Shown one piece after another: positions 1 to 5,037 of a stretch of DNA of 6,928 nucleotides. The stretch is from Lachnospiraceae bacterium (lineage in GTDB: Bacteria; Bacillota; Clostridia; Lachnospirales; Lachnospiraceae), in assembly GCA_016282215.1 (NCBI GenBank), contig JAEEKC010000056.1:1-6928 (forward strand), read 5' to 3'. The position numbers and the translations under genes are program-made. The stretch's first letter is position 1. Each line of letters opens with the position of its first letter. The notes beneath the pieces were generated by a model. That model was not told where the DNA came from. It saw nothing but the letters and a program-made list of their open reading frames with translations, and did no database searches.

Positions 1-1
1 C

Positions 2-847
2 ATGAAAGAGATCCGGAAAATCAAGGACGGTCCCAATCAGGATACGCCGATCCTGGTGCTGACGGCCAATGCGGTTGTGGGCTCGAGAGAGATGTATCTG
101 CTCGAAGGTTTTGATAATTTTATTTCGAAGCCCATCATTTCCGCTGAACTCGAGAGTATGATACGAAAGTATCTGCCACCGGAGAAAACCATCATCCGCA
201 GAGAACCTGCTGATGAAGGATCGCAGCTTCCGAAAGAGGAAGAAAAAACAGAGAAGAAAGAACTTCCACCCGTCTTTGGCGTTGACTGGCAGATGGCGCT
301 GATGCGGCTGAAGGATCAGGATATTCTGATGACAGTTGTCGGGGAATTTGCCGATACCATCGATATCCAGGCGGATAAGCTGCAGCAGCTCAAAGACGGC
401 CTGCCGGATACATGCGAAGATTACAGGATATTTGTGCATGGCATGAAGAGTGCTTCCGCTACGGCAGGGATCTTTACTTTGTCCGGCATGGCAGCGGTGC
501 TCGAACATGCGGCAAGTGAGAAAAACCTTGACGAGATAGACGGTTTGCATGATATATTTTTAAGTGAGTGGAGAGATTATAAAAACAGGCTTTCCGAAGT
601 GACGGGGGCAGAGGAAAAGACCGCTGAGGAGAAAGAAGAGATCGGCCCCGAGGCACTAAGGGCTCTATATGACATGCTGACGGCTGCCATGGATGATCTG
701 GATATCGATGCAGCGGATGAAGCGATCAAAAAATTGTCAGCTTACAAACTGCCGGAAAAGGCGCAGGCAGAGTTTTCACTGCTGAAATCCGCGGTCGCGC
801 AGCTGGACGCAGAGATGGTGGCAGAGATACTGGAAAAAATGATATAA
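2..847 (+). CDS. C-terminal part of a hybrid histidine kinase or other multi-domain phosphorelay protein (receiver end + HPt + helical tail), 5' truncated
   Basis: This is the 3' end of a longer gene; the ATG at 2 is almost certainly an internal Met, because the frame enters inside a receiver domain. Residues 1-59 (numbered from that Met) are the second half of a receiver, with the LTA threonine (T21) and the SKP lysine (K43); the phosphoacceptor Asp lies off the window. A charged Glu/Lys linker covers about 60-90. Residues 93-200 form an HPt domain with the motif HGMKSASATAG, giving phosphoacceptor H146 and K149. The tail (about 213-281) is a further acidic, helical segment beyond the HPt. 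By family knowledge such proteins carry a membrane or PAS sensor and a HisKA/HATPase core upstream, and relay phosphate His-Asp-His to a separate receiver. A likely acceptor is the receiver protein 16 bases downstream. The kinase core itself is not visible, so 'hybrid kinase' is inferred; the HPt call is firm. Confidence 0.88.
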   Translation: MKEIRKIKDGPNQDTPILVLTANAVVGSREMYLLEGFDNFISKPIISAELESMIRKYLPPEKTIIRREPADEGSQLPKEEEKTEKKELPPVFGVDWQMALMRLKDQDILMTVVGEFADTIDIQADKLQQLKDGLPDTCEDYRIFVHGMKSASATAGIFTLSGMAAVLEHAASEKNLDEIDGLHDIFLSEWRDYKNRLSEVTGAEEKTAEEKEEIGPEALRALYDMLTAAMDDLDIDAADEAIKKLSAYKLPEKAQAEFSLLKSAVAQLDAEMVAEILEKMI

Positions 848-850
848 ATT

Positions 851-856
851 AGGAGG
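851..856 (+). promoter_or_regulatory. Ribosome binding site that decides the start of the two-receiver gene
   Basis: A perfect AGGAGG lies just after the stop of the HPt gene. The ATG at 858 is only 1 nt away, too close for initiation. The in-frame GTG at 864 is 7 nt away, the normal spacing. This favours GTG 864 as the true start. Confidence 0.8.
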
Positions 857-863
857 GATGCCT

Positions 864-1664
864 GTGAAAAAAGTAATTCTTGTGGGAAAACTGAATGAAG
901 TTTTAAGAGATGTCAATCAGGCACTTTTAAATCACTTTTTTGTACAGGTCTGTGACCTGCGGACGGATATCATCGAGGGGATGATGAAGGTGGTAGAACC
1001 GGATATTGTCATCATCTCTTTAGTAGGCGCGCAGGAATATGATGTTGAGATCTTTATGCATATCGAGGATCATTACCGCAATACTCCCGTGATCACCATC
1101 GGAACAGAAAAAGAAATGCAGGGATTTTTGAAGTTCTATTCGGACGGCCAGTTTGAAAACCTTGTTCGTCCGGTCAAAAATGAGATCATTCTCGAGGCGG
1201 TATGCGCAAGGCTTGGCCTTTCCTATTCCCCGGAACATGGGGTAACAGATATGAAGATAAAAAAGAATATCATGGTTGTGGATGATTCGGCGATCGTACT
1301 GCGTGCGGTCAAAGCCATGTTAGGAGATGAATTCGAAGTAACGGCGGCCAATTCCGGAACCCAGGCCATCACCAAGATCGGGAAACAGAGGCCGGACCTT
1401 ATTTTACTTGATTATGAGATGCCGGTCTGCGACGGCAGGCAGACACTGGAGATGATCCGGTCAGAGGAAGGCATCAGCGACATTCCTGTGGTATTCCTGA
1501 CGGCTCACAGCGACAGAAAACACATCAATGCCGTCCTGGGATTAAAGCCTGCGGGTTATTTATTAAAACCGCCCGTAAAGGAAAACCTGATCGTCACGAT
1601 CAAAAAGATTCTCGGCATGCCCATCGAAGAGCCGGGGGAAGATGAAGGAACAACACAGCAATAA
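864..1664 (+). CDS. Two-receiver response regulator without output domain; first receiver degenerate
   Basis: The start chosen is GTG at 864 (266 aa), because the consensus Shine-Dalgarno at 851-856 fits it and not the ATG at 858, which would add Met-Pro. Residues 1-119 have a receiver-like pattern (KKVILVG beta strand, PDIVIIS strand, ending RPV). They lack the acidic pair, carry Ser52 where the phosphorylated Asp should be and Arg102 for the usual Lys, so this is a pseudo-receiver. Residues 134-250 are a complete receiver: acidic pair D140/D141 (VVDDS), phosphoacceptor D183 (LLDYEMP), T213 (FLTAH) and K235 (LLKPP). A short acidic tail follows, with no DNA-binding or enzymatic output domain. 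Lying 16 bases after an HPt-encoding gene, it is a plausible phosphorelay acceptor or phosphate sink; the pseudo-receiver may serve as a docking surface. Both roles are inferred. The intact second receiver is certain from the motifs. Confidence 0.87.
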   Translation: MKKVILVGKLNEVLRDVNQALLNHFFVQVCDLRTDIIEGMMKVVEPDIVIISLVGAQEYDVEIFMHIEDHYRNTPVITIGTEKEMQGFLKFYSDGQFENLVRPVKNEIILEAVCARLGLSYSPEHGVTDMKIKKNIMVVDDSAIVLRAVKAMLGDEFEVTAANSGTQAITKIGKQRPDLILLDYEMPVCDGRQTLEMIRSEEGISDIPVVFLTAHSDRKHINAVLGLKPAGYLLKPPVKENLIVTIKKILGMPIEEPGEDEGTTQQ

Positions 1665-1676
1665 CAGATAGAAAAA

Positions 1677-1702
1677 GCGGATATCCCGAAAAGGATATTC
1701 GC
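1677..1702 (+). other. Inter-cistronic hairpin directly upstream of the cysE ribosome binding site
   Basis: GCGGATATCC (1677-1686) pairs with GGATATTCGC (1693-1702): a 10-bp stem including one G-U pair, closed by the 6-nt loop CGAAAA. The Shine-Dalgarno AGGGAGG (1703-1709) follows immediately. No U-run comes after it, so it is not a standard intrinsic terminator. It could protect or define a processed 5' end, or influence translation of cysE. Confidence 0.65.
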
Positions 1703-1714
1703 AGGGAGGACGGA

Positions 1715-2722
1715 ATGTCTCAGGATTTAGAGTCAAGTATCACAGCGCTGGTAGACAGCCTTTTGGAAAGCTACGAAGGGGATAAGTATATCGACAAAGT
1801 CAGCACCTTCGAGTATCCGGACGAGGAGGTTATCATCCATTTGATCGACAGCCTCAAACGCCTGGTTTTGCAAGGATTCTATAACAACAAAAGTTATAAA
1901 GTGCTGACCATGAAAAGTCCCATTTCCATTTTGATGGAGGACGTGATCTACAACCTGACAAGACAGATCAGCATTGTTTGCAAATACAATGAAGACTGCG
2001 GCTGCGGTGAGACCTCCGGTCAGGGTTCGACAGATAAGGCGCTTTCCGAAAAAGCCCTTTCCATTACCATGGCGTTTTTGGAAAAGCTTCCCAAGATCCG
2101 TGAATATCTGGAAACGGATGTGGAGGCTTTTTATGAAGGAGATCCCGCGGCTTTTAATAAAGATGAGATCATCTACTGCTATCCGGGACTCAATGCCATT
2201 CTGACCTACCGCTTTGCGCATGAGCTGCACCTTCTGGGGGTGCGGATGATCCCAAGGATCATGACAGAACATGCCCATTCCCTGACGGGGATCGATATCC
2301 ATCCCGGCGCTACCATCGGCAAGTATTTTTTCATTGATCACGGCACCGGCATCGTTGTGGGCGAGACCACACGGATTGGCGACCATGTCAAGGTATACCA
2401 GGGCGTAACGCTGGGTGCGCTTTCCACAAGGGGCGGACAGAATCTGCGGGGAAAGAGAAGGCATCCGACCATTGAAGATAATGTGACAATTTATTCTGGT
2501 GCATCCATCCTCGGCGGAGAGACGGTGATCGGGGAAGGAGCCGTCATTGGCGGCAATACCTTTATCACCAGTTCCATTCCCGCAGGAGCAAAGGTGAGCG
2601 TAAAGAATCAGGAACTGGCCGTGAACTTCTCCACCGGTAAAAATGAAGGCGCCAGGGATCTGCCGGTGCAGTTTGAGACCCGGCAGCTGGATGATGAGGA
2701 CACTTGGTTTTATGTGATATAA
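1715..2722 (+). CDS. cysE: Serine O-acetyltransferase (CysE/EpsC family, long form)
   Basis: This cytoplasmic enzyme transfers acetyl from acetyl-CoA to L-serine, giving O-acetylserine, the committed step of cysteine synthesis. The ATG has AGGGAGG 5 nt upstream. The 335 aa comprise an N-terminal helical domain (about 1-190) and a left-handed beta-helix of hexapeptide repeats (about 191-295). Residues matching E. coli CysE are D143 in GDPAA (E. coli Asp92), D194 in GIDIHPG (Asp143), H209 in IDHGTG (catalytic His158) and R249-H250 (Arg192-His193); the first three keep the E. coli spacing of 51 and 15 residues. An insertion of about six residues precedes RRHP. The protein is longer than E. coli CysE (273 aa), mainly at the N-terminus, which contains the cysteine cluster C89, C95, C97. 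The last residues are WFYVI, resembling the tail that binds cysteine synthase. PGAP-style annotation may call this type epsC. Its position inside a signalling operon is unusual. Confidence 0.95.
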   Translation: MSQDLESSITALVDSLLESYEGDKYIDKVSTFEYPDEEVIIHLIDSLKRLVLQGFYNNKSYKVLTMKSPISILMEDVIYNLTRQISIVCKYNEDCGCGETSGQGSTDKALSEKALSITMAFLEKLPKIREYLETDVEAFYEGDPAAFNKDEIIYCYPGLNAILTYRFAHELHLLGVRMIPRIMTEHAHSLTGIDIHPGATIGKYFFIDHGTGIVVGETTRIGDHVKVYQGVTLGALSTRGGQNLRGKRRHPTIEDNVTIYSGASILGGETVIGEGAVIGGNTFITSSIPAGAKVSVKNQELAVNFSTGKNEGARDLPVQFETRQLDDEDTWFYVI

Positions 2723-2743
2723 GGTGATCGGAGAAGGGCTTTT

Positions 2744-4015
2744 ATGTCGATATTGCTGGGATATATCAATACAAACTATTTAACCCTTCTGACTCTGGCC
2801 ACTGTTGTCGTGATGATGTTCACAAACCGGAAAAGCCATATCCGGGGAACAGGGAAGATCAGTCTGATGATCGTGACAGTATTGCTGATATCTGTGGCGG
2901 AGTATCTGGAAATCTGGGTGGATCTGTATCAAAAATCCTATCGGATCCTTTTTTTTAAGGCAATGATAGTTTACTGGCTGTATCCCTTTCTTGCGCTACA
3001 GTTTCTGTTTCTCACAGAGAATGTCAGGCACAGATGGCTGATCACATCTCCTTTGATTGTGGATATGGTGCTCACGGCGGTTGACCTGACGGGCACGGGA
3101 ATTGTCTATGCTTATGATACGGAGCACAATTACCATGGCGGACCGCTTACCCTGTTACCTATGGCCGTGGAACTTTTCTATGTAGTCATACTTGTCATTT
3201 ACTCCCTCCGGTATCTGAAAAAAAAGAATCAGTCCAAGGGAATCATCGTCATGTTTATGGCCGGTTCCGTTTTCGTGTCCCAGATCCTGGGTGCTATGGG
3301 CATGTCTAACAGCTATATGCCTGCGGTTGCGTCATTGGAGATCCTGACATATTTCTTCTATCTATCGGCAATTCAGTATACAGAACTGAGAGAAGAACTA
3401 AGCCGCAGTGAGATACTGTTGGAGAGGAATAAAAGTAATCTGTTAATGGCGCAGATCCGGCCTCACTTTGTCAACAGCAATCTGGCTGTCATTCGGAGCC
3501 TTTGTTATGAGGATACGGAAAAAGCGGTGGAGATGATCGATCATTTTTCCACATATCTTCGGGAGAACATCAGGCAGATCGATGATTCCCGTCTGATCCC
3601 GTTTACATCTGAGATGGAGTCCGTGGATAACTATCTGTTTCTGGAAAAACAACGGTTTGGGGACCGGATTGCCGTAGAAACGGATCTTTCGGTCACAGAT
3701 TTTGAAATACCGCCCCTGTCGGTTCAGACCATTGTGGAAAATGCCGTCCGCCACGGTATCAGTATGACCGGACGAAAGGGCACGATACGGATCATTACAA
3801 AAAAGGAAAACGATGAAATACTGCTGTCTGTGAGGGACGACGGATGCGGTTTTGACCCTGCCGCCGTAGAGTTTGACGGGTCGCAGCATGTGGGGATACG
3901 GAATGTAAAGGACAGGATTTTCAGGCTTCTTGGCGGACGCGTGGATGTGGAGAGCAAAGTGGGAGAAGGAACTGTGGTTACCTTCCATATACCCAATAAA
4001 CTACTAATAAATTAA
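2744..4015 (+). CDS. Seven-TM sensor histidine kinase, LytS-type (His_kinase/HATPase_c)
   Basis: A 423-aa membrane sensor kinase. The ATG lies 21 nt after the cysE stop, with GGAG/GAAGGG at 2730-2738 as a modest ribosome binding site. About seven hydrophobic segments lie near residues 9-27, 38-57, 68-90, 98-122, 135-156, 166-186 and 193-210, so the input is probably membrane-embedded with no large external domain. A short helical linker (211-233) leads to the phosphoacceptor box QIRPHFVNSNL with H241. Residues 320-415 form the ATPase domain: N box VENAVRHG (N333, H337), G1 box DDGCGF (365-370) and G2 region VGIRNVKDRI (383-391). The layout fits the LytS-like class of kinases, which usually pair with an adjacent response regulator, here the next gene. 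One oddity is that the Asn usually found four residues after the His is Ser245. The ligand cannot be read from the sequence. Confidence 0.92.
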   Translation: MSILLGYINTNYLTLLTLATVVVMMFTNRKSHIRGTGKISLMIVTVLLISVAEYLEIWVDLYQKSYRILFFKAMIVYWLYPFLALQFLFLTENVRHRWLITSPLIVDMVLTAVDLTGTGIVYAYDTEHNYHGGPLTLLPMAVELFYVVILVIYSLRYLKKKNQSKGIIVMFMAGSVFVSQILGAMGMSNSYMPAVASLEILTYFFYLSAIQYTELREELSRSEILLERNKSNLLMAQIRPHFVNSNLAVIRSLCYEDTEKAVEMIDHFSTYLRENIRQIDDSRLIPFTSEMESVDNYLFLEKQRFGDRIAVETDLSVTDFEIPPLSVQTIVENAVRHGISMTGRKGTIRIITKKENDEILLSVRDDGCGFDPAAVEFDGSQHVGIRNVKDRIFRLLGGRVDVESKVGEGTVVTFHIPNKLLIN

Positions 4016-4027
4016 CTAATAAATTAA
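4004..4027 (+). repeat. 12-bp perfect tandem duplication across the sensor kinase stop codon
   Basis: CTAATAAATTAA occurs at 4004-4015 and again at 4016-4027. The first copy encodes the last three residues and stop of the kinase. The second copy provides the spacer and overlaps the start of the AAGGA ribosome binding site (4026-4030) of the next gene. It looks like a slippage or duplication product. Confidence 0.9.
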
Positions 4028-4038
4028 GGAATAATAAA

Positions 4039-4809
4039 ATGAAATGTCTGATCGCGGATGATGAACAACTGATCCTGAGGGATATCAAAAGGACTGCCGC
4101 AAAGGTTCTCGGAGAAAATACGGAGTTTTTCGAGGCCTGCAATTCCGATGAAGTTTTCAGTCTCATACAAAAGTATGATATCCCCATTGTGTTTCTGGAT
4201 ATTGAAATCCCCTTTATCAGCGGGTTGGAGATTGCTGCAAGGCTGCAAAAACTAAAGCCGCGGACGAACATTATATTTGTCACCGGACATGAGCAGTATG
4301 CGCTCGATGCGCTCTCGATGTATGTCAGCGGTTTTCTGATGAAGCCTGTGAGTGAAGCCGCCATGCGAAAGGCCGTGGAAAACCTCCGGTATCCGATACC
4401 GAAACTGATGGTAAAGTGTTTCGGACATTTTGAGGTTCTGTATGACGGAAAGCCGGTGGATTTTAAAAGATCCATGTGTAAGGAGGTATTTGCATATCTT
4501 ATCGATAAACGGGGTGCTTTTGTCTCCGAGGACGAGATCCGGTATCTGCTCTGGTCGGAAGAAGAAGACACCGATAAGAAAAAACGATATGTCAGGAATA
4601 TCATCAGTGATCTTCGCGCCGGGCTGAAGGCCTGTGATATGGAAGATGTCATTATCAATAATAACAAATCCGGCTATGCAGTCAGAACGGATCAGATCAG
4701 CTGCGATTTCTATGATTACCTGGACGGTAAACTATCTCCTGACAAAGTGAATTTAAGCCGGTATATGGAGCAGTTTTCCTGGGGGATACGGCCCGATTCC
4801 GTAGAATAA
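4039..4809 (+). CDS. Response regulator: receiver plus SARP-like winged-helix DNA-binding domain (SAPR family)
   Basis: A 256-aa cytoplasmic transcription regulator, the probable partner of the 7TM kinase immediately upstream. The ATG has AAGGA (4026-4030) 8 nt before it. The receiver (residues 1-117) is complete: D7/D8, phosphoacceptor D54 (VFLDIEIP), T82 (FVTGH) and K102 (LMKPV). Residues about 122-218 begin KCFGHFEVLYDGKPV and match the OmpR/SARP-type winged helix found in 'two-component SAPR' regulators, with the basic segment DKKKRYVRNIISDLR as likely recognition helix. A full-length bacterial transcriptional activation domain (BTAD) would follow, but only about 35 residues remain. They include CDFYDYLDG and YMEQFSW, which resemble conserved BTAD positions, so this is a short or reduced form. 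It is the last gene before the terminator. Its targets are unknown; the surface-protein promoter just downstream is an inferred candidate. Confidence 0.9.
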   Translation: MKCLIADDEQLILRDIKRTAAKVLGENTEFFEACNSDEVFSLIQKYDIPIVFLDIEIPFISGLEIAARLQKLKPRTNIIFVTGHEQYALDALSMYVSGFLMKPVSEAAMRKAVENLRYPIPKLMVKCFGHFEVLYDGKPVDFKRSMCKEVFAYLIDKRGAFVSEDEIRYLLWSEEEDTDKKKRYVRNIISDLRAGLKACDMEDVIINNNKSGYAVRTDQISCDFYDYLDGKLSPDKVNLSRYMEQFSWGIRPDSVE

Positions 4810-4854
4810 GACTTTCGAATATCCCAAAAAGATCTTTTCGAAGGTCTTTTTTTT
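4808..4854 (+). terminator. Intrinsic terminator after the response regulator gene
   Basis: AAGACTTTCGAA (4808-4819) pairs with TTCGAAGGTCTT (4837-4848): 12 bp with one G-U pair. The loop is 17 nt and a run of six further T residues follows (4849-4854). The stem begins inside the response-regulator stop codon. It marks the likely end of the signalling/cysE unit. An internal palindrome, AAAAGATCTTTT, offers an alternative short fold. Confidence 0.88.
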
Positions 4855-4880
4855 ATGCTGAATACGGCGAAATCGTTTGC

Positions 4881-4902
4881 GGTGTGGCGGATTTGTGACA
4901 CC
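4881..4902. promoter_or_regulatory. Inverted repeat, candidate operator
   Basis: GGTGT (4881-4885) and ACACC (4898-4902) form an inverted repeat with 12 nt between the arms. It lies where the -35 region of the downstream promoter would be, ending 7 bases before the -10. This fits a dimeric activator site compensating for a poor -35. It is short and could arise by chance. Confidence 0.35.
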
Positions 4903-4906
4903 TTTC

Positions 4907-4915
4907 TGATATACT
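4907..4915 (+). promoter_or_regulatory. Extended -10 promoter candidate for the surface-protein gene
   Basis: TGATATACT contains an extended -10 (TG-N) followed by TATACT, 5 of 6 matches to TATAAT. No good -35 hexamer lies at 16-18 nt spacing. Transcription would start near 4921-4923, giving a leader of about 115 nt. It sits just downstream of the terminator, as expected for a new unit. Confidence 0.5.
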
Positions 4916-4943
4916 GAAATGCAAAGTGGGCATTCTATGCTCT

Positions 4944-5013
4944 TTTTTGGGAACCCCAAAAATCAAAACAGACCATCTCTGACAGAGAATCAGGAGGTAG
5001 TGTAGCTACTGAT
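4944..5013 (+). other. Structured 5' leader: three consecutive inverted repeats
   Basis: Three small hairpins follow one another. TTTTTGGG/CCCAAAAA (4944-4951/4955-4962) has an AAC loop. TCTCTGACAGAGA (4976-4988) gives a 5-bp stem with a GAC triloop. ATCAG/CTGAT (4989-4993/5009-5013) has an inner TAG/CTA pairing at 4998-5000/5006-5008. None has a U-run behind it. It matches no riboswitch class I can recognise. Confidence 0.45.
4992..4997 (+). promoter_or_regulatory. Orphan consensus Shine-Dalgarno inside the leader
   Basis: A perfect AGGAGG partly paired in the third leader hairpin. It lies 40 nt before the ATG at 5038, too far to serve it. The only nearby start, GTG at 5000, runs straight into TAG. 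A CTG at 5009 opens a ten-codon frame that ends on a TGA at 5039-5041, overlapping the main start codons. Function is uncertain. Confidence 0.4.
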
Positions 5014-5037
5014 CAATTGGAAAGGACGGGTAGGATT

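Noticed and set aside
2..4. ATG at position 2 as a true start codon
   Set aside because: The encoded protein begins in the middle of a receiver domain, so the gene must extend upstream of the window.
1677..1702. Intrinsic terminator between the two-receiver gene and cysE
   Set aside because: The stem is good but no T-run follows; the next bases are the purine-rich ribosome binding site.
1733..2464. Long open frame (243 codons) on the minus strand opposite cysE
   Set aside because: It lies wholly within a strongly supported cysE coding region, gives a protein with no recognisable motif, and no minus-strand promoter or ribosome binding site stands out.
3978..4667. 229-codon minus-strand open frame opposite the response regulator
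   Set aside because: Ser/Arg-rich translation with no recognisable motif, antisense to a canonical receiver and winged helix; a shadow of the real gene.
4895..4900. GTGACA as the -35 hexamer for TATACT at 4910
   Set aside because: It matches TTGACA at 5 of 6 positions, but the spacing is only 9 nt, far below the usual 16-18.
4944..4962. Terminator or bidirectional terminator in the leader
   Set aside because: Forward, the stem is followed by a mixed A-rich sequence, not T; in reverse there is likewise no T-run beyond the stem arm itself.
4916..5037. Cyclic-di-GMP (GEMM-I) riboswitch
   Set aside because: GCAAAG at 4921-4926 and GGTAG near 4997 echo parts of the consensus, but the GNRA-capped first hairpin and its receptor are not present in order. 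Resemblance judged coincidental.
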